Shown: one piece after another, positions 31,814-42,597 of the stretch | Position numbering within the stretch: position 1 is the first letter of the stretch | Layout: each line of letters starts with the position of its first letter | DNA from: Pseudozyma flocculosa PF-1 | Taxonomy: Eukaryota; Basidiomycota; Ustilaginomycetes; Ustilaginales; Ustilaginaceae | Assembly: GCF_000417875.1 (NCBI RefSeq) | Contig: NW_006920876.1 | Span: 781,495-845,494 of the forward strand | Reading direction: 5' to 3' | DNA: 64,000 nucleotides | Program-made: the position numbers and the translations under genes | The notes under the pieces: generated by a model | What the model was told of the DNA's origin: nothing | Databases searched by the model: none | Seen by the model: only the letters and a program-made list of their open reading frames with translations

Positions 31814-31894
31814 AGTGGTGGCCGGGACTCGAACCCGGGATCTTAAGGTCGTCTATTTTTGCAATCTCACGCCATGCCGCTAGGCCACCTCCAC
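31814..31894 (-). tRNA. tRNA-Cys (GCA), probable, with a 9-nt intron
   Basis: Read on the minus strand. T-arm CCGGG-TTCGAGT-CCCGG is perfect, the D-arm GCCT-AGCGGCA-TGGC fits, and the anticodon loop TTGCA.A gives GCA. Acceptor pairs GTGGAGG with CCACCAC, with one A-A mismatch. The discriminator is T, as usual for Cys. Closing the anticodon stem (TGAGA with CCTTA, one mismatch) requires removing about nine bases just 3' of the anticodon. A run of seven T on the minus strand follows (31803-31809 as A on +). Confidence 0.65.
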
Positions 31895-32171
31895 CGGAGA
31901 AACGAGTCGACTAACTCGGACCATCACGTGATAGGTCTCGAAGATTTACACCAGATACGAATGTGCTAAGGGAGAGAGAATGGAGGTGCTCTCGACTGTC
32001 GCCATGTACGCGGCCCGAATGTCTGGGTCCCGCACTGCGCACCCCCACAGTAAGCATCGACATCTGATCGCAGCAGAATCGCACTATGACCCGTCCTCTG
32101 GAAGCTTGTCACAACCATAACTGGTGACTTGAGTATAGAATGACAATTTGTTTCTTGAAATATCATCAGCG

Positions 32172-32275
32172 GCGTCTGTCGTATAATGGTTATTATCTCT
32201 GCCTTCCATTACCACTCGTTCCGCTGGACCAGGGTAAGTTAGCAGAGGACGCGAGTTCGATTCTCGCCGGACGCA
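32172..32275 (+). tRNA. tRNA-Gly (TCC) with a 32-nt intron
   Basis: Acceptor GCGTCTG pairs with CGGACGC (one G-T wobble), T-arm is GCGAG-TTCGATT-CTCGC, and the anticodon stem TCTGC pairs with GCAGA. Loop C-T-TCC-A gives anticodon TCC at 32205-32207. The intron is 32209-32240, one base 3' of the anticodon as is canonical. Discriminator A. Confidence 0.88.
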
Positions 32276-32951
32276 CGTTTCTTTTTTGACATTTCCCCGT
32301 GTGACGAGCATCTTCCTGCTGTGCAAGGGCCCCTGCTACACAACCTTGGTATTGAAGGCACCTGCAATGCGTATCCAAGTGCTTAGCTTGCTCTGCTCTA
32401 CAGAATGAGCCATGCAGGAGGTCCATGTATGCTCTGCAAGGTGCCAGGGAGAGGCCAGAGGTGGTTCTGGGCAGAAAGGGTGGAAATTCACAATTTTGCT
32501 CCAGTGAGGGCAGTCCTACTATCCTGCTGTGCTTGGCTTTGTTCCATGCCACAGCATCAGATCAGCAGGAATTCCAACTTGAAGGCCCTTGGCCCAGATA
32601 AATCCGCGGGCTGGTGCACATTCTTCAGCCGGCCGAGACCTCGGTCGCGCTCCACGCACGGGCCCGGTGCCCTGACGTCCGTGGAGCGCGGGGGGATGGG
32701 CGGGGGGCCTTGCTGTCATCGCCCTCGATCCAGCTCTCCTCTCACCCTCCCGCACCCACGCGATCGCCTCTCCCTCTTCGTCTCTACCTCTTGCCTCTTG
32801 CATACCCGCAGCCATCGAGAGGTGCTCGCCCTGCTGCGAATTCCATCGTCACTTGCTCTGCCCGACCGCGCCCCTTCCTACGCACACCCTCGCTTCTTTC
32901 CCTGCCCTGTCTCGCCCATCCCTACTCGCTGCCACCGCCGCCGCCGCCGAG
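32276..32951. other. Upstream region of twinfilin; no gene seen
   Basis: After the tRNA terminator the sequence is less GC-rich to about 32600, then becomes a pyrimidine-rich leader (32720-32940) ahead of the twinfilin ATG. No conserved coding segment. Confidence 0.5.
32280..32287 (+). terminator. Pol III terminator of tRNA-Gly (TCC)
   Basis: A T-rich run (TTTCTTTTTT) starts a few bases after the tRNA end. Confidence 0.7.
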
Positions 32952-35248
32952 ATGAACAACATCCCCGTCGACGACGGCCTCCGCCGCGCTTTTGACGATG
33001 CATCGCTTCCGACGGCGGGCCAGGTGCGCGCCATCCTCGTCCAGAACGACGGCAAGGCGCTCCACCTTGTAAACACCCTCCTGCCCAGCTCGACCGACCG
33101 GGAGGACTTCGAACCCGTTCTCGAGAAACTCTTCACGCCCGACCCCAACCGTAGCGGATATGCCCTCTTCCGCCTCGACAGCCAGGCCGCCAGCGGAGAG
33201 TGGGAGTGGATCTGCTGCGCATATCAGCCAGACGGCGCAAAGGTCAGCCACTCGGAATCCTTGGGCTCTCGATTGCCATCTCACCGCCTGCACCCGTACT
33301 GATCCTCCCGCCTCCCCCTCGTTCCTTCGCCCGCCCGCAGATCAAGGAAAAGATGCAGTACGCCCTCACCCGCGCCTCGCTCATGGCCGGCCTCACCGAG
33401 CGCCGCTTCCTAGACACCATCTTTGGCTCTACGCCGCGCGACTTCAACTGGCCCACGAAGCTGCGCAACAGCCGCAAACACGACTACCAGAACCCGCAGC
33501 TCAAGACGGCGGGCGTGTCCGCCGCAGAAGCCGCTGGTACCGGCTCCGGCGGAGCCAGGAGGACCTTTGGCGCCCGCTCTGGCCTCGCCAACATGCTTAG
33601 GGCCGCAGGCGAAGGTGAAGCCGCTGGCAGCGGCAACGGCGACGGCAGTGGCGTCGAGGAGAGCCAGCCTGCAGCCGCTCCCGCTGTGCCGCCTGCGGCT
33701 GCTCCGGAGCACTCGGCCAGCGTGCCCAGCGCCGCCGTCGCAGAAGACGCTCGTCCGGTCGACGACAAGCCAACGGCGATGCCCGCGCCGAAACGCTTCA
33801 ACTCGCACCTGCTCACCAACGCCTTCAAGGACCCTGGGCTCGAGGAAAAGGCGGCCGCCAAGGAGCACGGAGAGGCCCCGGCAGCCCCCGCTGCCGCCTC
33901 GGAGGCTGTCTCGCAGGACGATGAGGCGGCTGTCGCCCCTTCTCCTGCACCGCCGATGCCGCCTGCGGATCTCGATGGCGAGGCAGAGAGGAATGCAGTC
34001 GAAGAGCCCTCGACGCCCTCGATCGCCGCGGGACAGGCCGACTCGCTCTCGCAGCCCACTGTCCCCTCGGCCAAGCTCGTGTCGGCATCCGTGGCGGTGC
34101 AGGAGGCCGAAGAGAGCCACCAGCCCACATCCGAGCAGCTCCACCGGCAAGAGGAGCGGGCGGAAGCCAAGAACCCTTCGCAGCCCTCGACGCCGAGCCT
34201 CGCGACGCAAGTCGAGGGCCGTCCGGGACAAGGGCCGCTGTCGCAGCCAACGGTGCCTTCATCGACCTATCTCGAGTCGCGCGACGACGTCGAGACCGCC
34301 AATGGCAACGGCAGCGCTCCGTCGGCGTCTGCGCCAGCGTCAGCGCCGTCCAAGGGCGAGACGCGGGTTGGCTATGGCACGGGCCCGGCAAGCGGCCTGA
34401 CGCAGCGCGAGCAGGACCTAGTCGAGCTGCGAAAGGCGCAGGCTGCGGATCGAGTCAGTCACGCGACGTCGCGCGTCCCGGGCGGCAGCGGCGGCGGCCA
34501 CGGCGGGCCCAAGGTGGGCTTCCGCTGGGCCGAGGGCGTCGCCGAGGCGCTGCAGGGGCTCGGGACAACGGCGTCGGGCACGTCCGAGTGGAACCTGGTG
34601 GTGCTGTGCATCGACGTGGCCAACGAGACGGTCGAGCTCGACGAGGCGCCGTCGTTTGTGCTGCCGGCCGACCTGGTCCAACGGTGGAAGGACGAGCCGC
34701 GCATGGCCTTCTACCGCTTCCAGGACGGCAAGGAGGCGGGGGGATCGGCGAGCGGCGAGAGCAAGGTCGTCATGCTCTACTACTGCCCCGCCGGCAGCAG
34801 CGTCAAGTCGCGCATGATGTACTCGTCCAACGTCCTCTCGACGCTCAACCACGTCAAGGGCATGGCCGGGTTGCGCGTCGTGAAAAAGGTCGGTCGGGCT
34901 TGCGGCTTGCCATCCCCTGTTTCACTCCCTTTGCGTCGCGTTTGCCTGCGGAGATAATGATCTGACCCGTCCCGTCTCGTCTTTCCCTTCTTCCAACCCC
35001 TCTTTTCTTCCCCGTCGATCGATCGATCGAATGATGAGCAGATCGAGTCGTCGGACCCGCAAGACCTGACACACACGTCGATCCTGGCCGAGGTGGAAGA
35101 AGTGCTGGCCAAAGAACGACACGTCTTTGGCCTTTCTTCTGGGGACGGGATCGCAGAAGAAGCCGGCTCGGCGTCGTCGTCGTCGGTTCTGCCAACGGAG
35201 GAACTCAAAGGCTCCTTTGCCAGACCTCCCCGACCGGGGAGGCGCTAG
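32952..35248 (+). CDS. TWF1: Twinfilin (two ADF-H domains) with a long linker
   Basis: Three exons: 32952-33242, 33341-34888 and 35042-35248; phase 0 junctions, 681 residues. First ADF-homology domain: residues 1-150 (VDDGLRRAFDDA, AILVQNDGKALHLV, YALFRLDSQAASGEWEWICCAYQPDGAK, IKEKMQYALTRASL). Second: about 449-613 (LTQREQDLVELRKAQA, VGFRWAEGVAEALQGL, YYCPAGSSVKSRMMYSSN, LNHVKGMAGLRVVKKIESSDPQDL). The tail ends FARPPRPGRR, a basic Pro/Arg tail like that of other twinfilins. Twinfilin binds actin monomers, caps barbed ends and binds capping protein. The usual length is 320-360. The excess is a Ser/Ala/Glu/Pro-rich linker of roughly 290 residues with recurring SQPTVPS and PSTPS units. Confidence 0.9.
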
Positions 35249-35642
35249 CGGTGGCGCCGCCCGCTTCGGCAGCGACCTCGATGTCGAGGCCGGACCATGA
35301 ACCTGCAGCCCCTGGTCGTAATGCCCTGCAGCATCGAGTAGACGAAATGGGATGGGATGAGATGGATACGGTGCGATGGATTACGAAACAAGAAAAGCGA
35401 CGGTTCCTCTTTGCCCTCCCGCTTGTTTGGTCCCCTGCTGTTCTTGCTGCGGCGGCGGCGGCGTCGATCAGGTGGCTGCCATCGTCGCTGCCCAAGGTCA
35501 TCCGACTGAGGCCTAAGCCGGCCGCTGAGTCTCGCTGACACCGCGATCACCATCGAATGGGCAAGCGAGTCCCCCGACGGTCGTGCGGCTCGACGACGAC
35601 ACTGACGAGCGTGCCGACCGGGGGGCGGGAGAGGGGCCGGGG
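35249..35642. other. Convergent intergenic region; no gene seen
   Basis: Lies between the ends of twinfilin and the MYST acetyltransferase. Contains GATGGGATG-type repeats near 35345-35370; nothing coding is evident. Confidence 0.5.
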
Positions 35643-37252
35643 CTAGATCAAAAGACAGTCCGGGTCCAAGACGGCCTCTCTGACTTTTCTACGGCGCGCA
35701 ACGGCCCGAACCGCCTTTGAGGTCAGGACGATCCCCATCTGACCGTCCTCTCCTCCCCCTCTGTGCCCTCCCTCGTCGGTAGCCGGAGCTGCAGTGGCGT
35801 CTGGAGGGTGCGCCGGGAGACGACAGGAGACGAGACCGCATTCCGCCAGTGCGACGGCAATGTCTTCGGTTCGGAGGTGCGTCGTCTTGGAGAGGAGGTC
35901 CAGCGTCGTTTCTACCGTCATGGTCGTCGTCGCCGTCGCCGTCGAAGTCGAAGTCGAAGAGGAGGAAGGAAAATCGTCGAGGGTAGAGAGCAGCAGTGCC
36001 GGATGGGCGGGATAGCGTTTTGCCCTGGGTCCCGCGCCGCTGCTCGTCGATGATGCCGAGGTGGCGTTGGTCGTGGTCGAGACGGTGAGCGGTTGAGGCG
36101 TCCCGTGCATCGTCGATGCAGAGGCACCTTCGCTCCTCCTCGTACGACGCTCCCGCAACGTCCTGCCCCCCGCCGCTGTCGCCGTCGCCGTGGTCGGTCT
36201 TGCCATATGCGCCGCTGACGCCGCTGCTGGTTTGCGATCGCTGCTCCGCGTTGGACGGCCATGCGCCCGCGACGTCTGCCCGTTGTCGACGTACAGATCG
36301 TCGTCCTCTCCCGCTCCTTGACCATCCTCGTCCTCCTCTTCCTCATCGTCGTCACTGTCCTCGTCGCTGTACTCGTCTTCCTCGCTGTCGCCATCCTCAT
36401 CGCTCGCACTTCCGTCCTCGCTCTCGCTGTCCGACACCTTGATGCTCGTCCTCCTCCTCGTCGTCCTCCTAGTCGTTGGAGGCTCGTCGGGCTGTGCTTC
36501 GGCGGCGTCGTCGGTCTTGATCTTACGCCGAAGCCGTATGGTCAGTCCCTTTCGCTCGCCGCCGGCGCCGACTGCATCCGTGGCCGATGCGGGTGCAGAA
36601 GGTGACGCTGCGACCACCCTGGCCGCCCGCCTCTCGTCCTTGTCGACCTTGGACCTGCACGCCTCCCGCACCTCGTCCAGGCCGTCCTGCTCGATGGCCT
36701 CGCGGGGCAGGCCGAGCAGGCTGCACCTCGTCTCCAACGTCTTGAGTTTGGCGCATGCCCTACTCCTCTCGTCCATCTTTGCCCACCTCTGCCGGCCTTC
36801 CCCATCACCCTCATCTTCATCGACGCCTCCCGTTCCTTCCCCTCCCGCACCGCCGCCGCCGTTGCCAAAGGCGATGAGAAGCGTCCGGACGACGACGGCA
36901 CTCCAGAAGCTCACGTATCCCTTGAGACCGAGGTCCGAGAGCGGCCGCTCGGGCGTGCCCAGCATGCCCTGGCGCGCCGAGAGGGCGTAGCTGAACTCGA
37001 TCATGAGCGTGCCAAACGACTTGCGCTGGAACGGCGGAAAGGTGATGATGCACGCCAGGTTGTAGTCGTCGTAGCTCTGCTTTTCCTTGCTGAAGAAGCC
37101 GACGGCGTGGTCAAACGACGACGACTGCGCCTCGGTCAGCACGTAGAACAGGAACGGCTCCACGTCAAAGTAGAGCGTCTTGTGGTCGATGAAGAGCTTG
37201 CCGAATAGCGATAGATTCTGCGCGTAGAGCTACGGGTGGCGTCGGCGACGGC

Positions 37253-37296
<44 letters not shown>

Positions 37297-38795
37297 GGGC
37301 GGTGGCACAGACACGGCCAGGATGGTGTGGTGACAAGTCAGCGTCCGAGGTCGGGTCGTCTGCACGCACTCACGATCGCGCAAGCAGCACGAGAACCCAC
37401 CTTGGCATCGGCGCCATCGACCTCCCAGATGATGTGGCCGCCGCGCTCGTAGACCTTGCGCCCGGGCGGGTGCGAGTAGGTGCACTGCTTCTTGTGAAAG
37501 GCATATCCCGAGTAGCTCTTCATGTACTTGAAGCAGCCCTCGCAGATCCACAGATTGCGTCCGCCCGGGGCACTGGCGGATCTGGCGCCATTGGTGCCGG
37601 CGGTGGCGGCGTGGTGAGACTTGCGCGTCGTCGTCGCCTCTGACGGGCTGGCGTCGAGCACGGCGGCCACGGCGGGCGCGTCCTTGACCGAGCCCCCGAG
37701 CGCTCCGCCTGGGCCTCGATGGAGGTGGTGGTGTGCGGGTTGGTGGAGAGGGGATGCGGTGTGGTCTCGCGGCGGCGTGTCGCGGCCGAGGCTGCTCTTT
37801 TCGCGCTTGATGCGACCGATGCCGTTCGACTTGCCCGCTGCCATGGCTGCTGCTGCTGCTGCTGCTGTCGTTTTGCGGTTCAAGGCCGAGCTGGCGCTGT
37901 TGCTGCCGCCAGCGGCCGTGCGCGGAGAGGCGGCATGATGGTCGTCGGCGGGGTGGTCGTCTTCGAGCGGGTAGGGACTGAAGTACCACGTCCGGATCTC
38001 GTAGGCGCCGTAGTAGACTCTGCCGGATGTCGCGGCGACGGCGACGAAAAGGAGGCCGAGGGAGGGCGAGGCATGTCAGCCAGTCGTCCGTGTGCAGCGG
38101 GATCACGGCGAAGACGGAGCCCGGCCCCGCACTCACTTGTCTATGTTGCGGACCGCGGTGGCGGCGTCGGAGGCTGAGCGCTGACGCTGGGCGCGTCCAT
38201 TGGTGCTGGCCGTGGCGTGAAGGGAAGCTTCGGCGCCGGCTGCCGTCGAGGGGGACGAGACTCTGCTGCGCACGGTGGGCGAGCGGATGCCGTCGCTGAA
38301 TGCGTCTGCATCGTCGAGCTTGACCCTCTTTCGCTTCCCCTTTGCTGCCGAGACGGGCGTGGCGGCGGTCGACGCGGCTGCGCCTGCAGCAGAGGAGGTC
38401 GCGATCGCGATGGATGACGGCGTAGCATTGTCGGTGGCAGAGGGCGGCCTGACGTCGGCGGCGTCGACCCAGGCGTCTAGCCGCTTGTCTTGGCCGTGGA
38501 CGTGGACGTAGTAGAGGGTGGTGGGAGGCGGAGGGTCATGGAGGGGTGCGACGACGCCGCGCTTGGTGGCGCTGGCGGGTTGAGGTGGCGGAATGTGGCG
38601 CACCGAGAGGATGGTGGCGGGTCTGTGTAGGCCGTTGGAGTCGATGACGTGGCATAGGCTCGAGGGGGTGAAGTGGTGCTGCCGGGCGGTGTTGGACTGA
38701 GGATGGTCGAGGGGAGAAGGAGGGGCCGAGTGCGACGAGGGCGATGGGGCCGCGTGGACGTCGTTGTTGAGCGGGTGCGACGGGGCCTCTGACAT
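35643..38795 (-). CDS. MYST-family histone acetyltransferase with a large internal insertion
   Basis: Three exons: 38795-38137, 38019-37401 and 37229-35643; phases 2 and 0 close, 954 residues. N-terminal chromo-barrel (about 35-110: [36 protein letters not shown]). A spacer follows, then [17 protein letters not shown] (about 220-237). Zinc finger [24 protein letters not shown] is near 375, then [20 protein letters not shown]. The acetyl-CoA fold has [22 protein letters not shown], the catalytic-type Cys 486 (NLACIITFP), [15 protein letters not shown] and Glu 520 ([10 protein letters not shown]). After [16 protein letters not shown], about 310 low-complexity residues (550-862), including a strongly acidic run, precede the terminal helical part and VLDPDCLLI. 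Whether it is Esa1-, Sas2- or Sas3-like I cannot settle from reading. Intron 2 carries a CTG tract just before its acceptor. Confidence 0.88.
37250..37293. repeat. CAG/CTG microsatellite in a MYST acetyltransferase intron
   Basis: About fourteen copies of CAG on the + strand (CTG on the transcript), ending some 25 nt before the 3' splice site of intron 2. Confidence 0.9.
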
Positions 38796-39612
38796 CGTCC
38801 AGCGTCGAGTGGCCGGAGCGATGGTGGGTCAAGGCAAGCAAGGCGGGGGGGCAAGGGGGAGTGGCAAGGCGAAGGGGATTTGCGGGATGATGAGGTGGCC
38901 AAGCTGACTCGGCGAGGCTGGCGTCGCGGCAGGGGCTATTTTGGCGTGGTGCGGGTACGGACTCGCGGGTCCTGGTGGGGTGGTGGCCGCCGAGTCGATG
39001 AGCACAGCGGCTGAGCGAGCGAGCGAGGGCGTGAGTGACGTTGCTGTGGTGTTGAACCTGGAGGGGCGGCGGTGAGGAGGGTGTCGAGGGGAGGGGCCAG
39101 GCCAGTTTGACGCGTGCAATAGCAGGCGCGGCGAGGCAGAGAGCAAGGCGGAGCAAAGGCGGCCAAGTCAGCCCAAAGGAGCCAAGGAGGAGCGTTTTGG
39201 ACGAGAGTCAGGCAGGCAGGCAGGCAGGCAGCAGAGCGTCGAGGAGCGATGCTGGCGACGGCAGGGAGCGACGTGTGGTGCCGTCGTGGATGGTGATGAG
39301 CGTGGCAGCAGACAAGAGCAGCAGCCAGCATAGGGCAGAGGAGCGTGGAGCCAGCGAGCAGCGGGCAGCGGGCAGAGCAGAAGCCCAGGCCGACGGCAGG
39401 GAGGAGGAGGCCAACGGCCATCAGACCGAGACCAGGATGACGGCCCGTATTGAATGCGACTCTCAGGGTGGGCCCCACCAGGTGATCGATGCCCGCATGG
39501 GCGAGCTGAGCGGCGTGCCTGGTCCATCTGGCTGTTCCCACCCTTATCTCGCTCGCCCTCGTCCTCGCTGCCTCTACCACCACCGCACCGCCTATCCCAT
39601 CCGACGTCCATC
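38796..39612. promoter_or_regulatory. Divergent promoter between MYST acetyltransferase and carnosine methyltransferase homologue
   Basis: An 817-bp interval between divergent starts. It contains GCAGGCAGGCAGG repeats (39212-39233) and GCGAGCGAGCG near 39017. No conserved coding segment or TATA-like box is evident. Confidence 0.45.
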
Positions 39613-41282
39613 ATGGAAGACAGCTCACACCCTCCAAACGGCGCTCACGTCCACGGCGACGACGTTGACGGCGGCAGCCAAGACGACGCTGCGGCAAAGG
39701 AGCGCGCCCACTTTGCCAAGGTCATCGACTCGTTTGCCAACAGCTACCTCCCCTACTGCCTCGCCGCCAACAATGCGCGCCGCAAGTCGTACTACTCGCT
39801 GCCCCGAGCTCACCAGCACCTCCTCTCCGACATCGGCACGCCCCTCCCGCTCCCACAGCTCGACGGCAACGGCGACGCCAACGACAGCCGCACTCGCACA
39901 GGCACTTCCACCACCGCCGCCACCGCCACCACCACCTCCTCCTCCTCCTCCTCCTCGGCTGCCAGCAGGGGTTTCAGGGCCAGGCTCGACGAAATCGACG
40001 ATCGCATCCGTAGAAACGCAGACCTCCTCGCCGAAGTCGTGCAGGACTCCAAGGGCTTCCTCGGAGACGACGACGACCTCGATGTCCACCTCGACGAAGA
40101 TGACCACCACCACCACCACCACCACCAGCAGCAGCCGCGCTCCGATGGACAAGACGGCGGCCCCGTCCTCGGCGCACGGCGCAAGCGGCGAAAGATCTCG
40201 GGCAGCGACGTCGAAAAGATCCAGAGCACCCTCAAGCAGCTCGTGCGCGACTGGAGCCAAGAGGGGCGCCCAGAGCGCCAGCAGGCCTATGCGCCCATCG
40301 TCGACGCCATCGAGGCGCGCTTCGCCACCCTGCCCCGCCACGAGCGCGGGCGCGTCCACCTCCTCGTCCCCGGCTCCGGACTCGGCCGCCTCGCCTTTGA
40401 CCTCGCCTCGCACGGCTACAGCTGCCAGGGAAACGAGTTCAGCTTCCACATGCTCCTCACCTCGCACCACATCCTCAACAAGACGTCCAGCGTCGGCCAG
40501 CACGTCGTCTACCCCTTTGTCCACTCGGCCAGCAACTGGAGGAGCGCAGACGACATGCTCCGCCCCGTACGCGTACCCGACGTCCTCCCTTCGCAGTTGC
40601 CGCCCACGTCCGACTTTAGCATGGTTGCCGGCGAAGTGAGTCGACCCCGCCGCGGGCGCACCCCCATCATGGCGCGCCACGATGCCCGCGACGTGCGCTG
40701 ACTGGCACTCGCGCCCTTCCCTCCTCCCTCCCTCTTGGTATCCGCAGTTCTGCGAAGTCTACTCCAAGCCCGACGAAAAGGCGGCCTGGGACGCCGTCGC
40801 CACCTGCTTCTTTATCGACACGGCGCGCAACGTCGTCCGCTACCTCGAGACCATCAACCACGCCCTGCCCGTCGGCGGATACTGGATCAACGTCGGGCCC
40901 CTCCTGTGGCACTTTGAGAACAGTGGCGGTGGTGGTGGCGGCGAGGGCGGTGGGTCGGATCACCTCAGCATCGAGCTCACTCTCGACGAGGTCTTGCACC
41001 TTTGCACCAAGCTTGGCTTCGAGATCGAGGTGGGTCCTGTCCTGCGCACCGCGGTCCGCCCTTGCCCGAACGCCGCTCGTGCCGTTCCCTCTGACCTCGG
41101 ATCGGCTGTGCCTTGCTTCCCGTCTCCTCGCGTGTCGTGTCGTGTCGATGTCCCAGGAGAGAAAGACGCTGCCGCCCATGACCTATACGGGCGTGCTCGA
41201 GTCGATGCTCACCTACCAGTATATCCCCGAGTTCTTCGTCTGCCGCAAGGTCCGCGACGTTGAACCCGCCCCGCTCGTGTAG
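39613..41282 (+). CDS. Carnosine N-methyltransferase homologue (CARNMT1/N2227 family)
   Basis: Three exons: 39613-40635, 40748-41029 and 41157-41282; phase 0, 476 residues. S-adenosylmethionine binding segment near 250 ([33 protein letters not shown]). Other family segments: [73 protein letters not shown] and [24 protein letters not shown]. In animals this family methylates carnosine to anserine; fungi lack carnosine, so the substrate here is unknown (histidine-containing peptides are possible). The N-terminal third carries a Ser/Thr tract, an acidic stretch and eight consecutive His with Gln near residue 165. Donor of intron 2 is GTGGGT. Confidence 0.88.
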
Positions 41283-41585
41283 CGCCGGCCGCGCCGGCCT
41301 CGACGTCGGATCGAGCCCGGCAGATGGGCGGCGACATGCTGACCGCCGACGGTCCACTGCCACCGGCACCCGGAAGACAATACTCACCCTCCTGGGGCTG
41401 CTGCACAGATCGTCGCGATCGTCTCGCCTGGCCCTGCGACCAAGCGGGCCCGAATGAACGGTTCAAAGTCGTCGAATTCGCAGCGCGGCGTTCAAATACA
41501 CATTCCTGCCGACTTGGTTCGCGACGTCACCTGCTTCTTACTTTCGCCTTGGCTTGGGTCGCCGCCGACGGGTCGAGGCCAACGC
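41283..41585. other. Convergent intergenic region; no gene seen
   Basis: Short interval between the ends of the methyltransferase and superoxide dismutase genes. Nothing recognisable. Confidence 0.5.
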
Positions 41586-42597
41586 TTAGACGCGGGCCTT
41601 GGCGTCGGTCTGGGCGGCCTTGAAGCGCTCCTCGGCCTCCTTGAAGTTGATGACCGACCAGATGTTCTTGAAGTAGTCTGCAGAGGGCGAAGGGCGAAGG
41701 GCGAGGGGGAGTGACGGCATGCCATCGAGGTCAGCCGACTGCCGGATGCAAGCACACACACACACACCTGACAGCCCCGTCTGTGTGCGCTCGGGCCCAA
41801 AAACTCACCGGCCTTGACGTTCTTGTACTGAAGGTAGAAGGCGTGCTCCCAGGCGTCGACGCCGATGATGGGGTGGTGCGAGATCAGGGGGTCCTGGTCC
41901 TTGGTGGTGACGACCTCGAGCTTGCTGTTCTTGGGGTTGAATCCGAGCCAGCCCCAGCCCGAGCCCTGGATGGTGGCAATGGTGGCGTTGAAGCTCGTCT
42001 TGAGGTTGTCGAGCGAGCCAAAGTCGCGCTCAATGGCCTGCTTGAGCGGTCCTGTGGGGGCGGAGGGCCGGCGAGGCGAGGATGCGGGTGGAGGGGGCAG
42101 TGTCAGCCTTCCGTATCGCTCATTGTCGTCGTCGACCCGCAGGGCAACGTTCACTCACCATCCTGGAGCTGTCCGCCGCCGGCGCTGGTGGGGGCGAGGT
42201 TCTTCCAGAAGAGCGAGTGGTTGATGTGGCCTGCGTGGGGCGGTGCATGGCCAGACGAGCGTCAGAGGAGAAAAGAGGCGGAGAAGGAGAAACCGCGTCA
42301 GCATCGCCGAGCTCGCAGAAACCGCGTGCCTTTCTGGGCGCGAGCCATGGCTGGCCATTGCGGGGCCCGCCCGGTCCACTCACCACCGCCGTTGAACTTG
42401 ATGGCGCTCTGGAGCTCAATCTGCTTGCGGACGTCGTTGGACGAGATGGCCGAGTTGTAGGCCTTGATGGCGTTGTTGAGGTTGGTGACGTAGAGCTGGT
42501 GGTGCTTTGTGTGGTGGATGGTCATGATCTCGGTCGAGATGGCGGGCTCGAGGGCCTCGTAGCCGTAGGGGAGCTGGGGCAGGGTGTGCTCGGACAT
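41586..42597 (-). CDS. Manganese superoxide dismutase, no mitochondrial presequence
   Basis: Four exons: 42597-42384, 42230-42159, 42051-41809 and 41677-41586; phases close, 206 residues. It converts superoxide to hydrogen peroxide and oxygen. Metal ligand motifs are intact: His in [11 protein letters not shown], His in [10 protein letters not shown], and Asp/His in [22 protein letters not shown] is also diagnostic. The protein begins [18 protein letters not shown], so the catalytic domain starts almost at the first residue with no presequence, and the sequence just upstream of the ATG does not offer one. This suggests a cytosolic MnSOD, as known in some fungi; an unseen upstream exon is the alternative. 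Confidence 0.92.
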
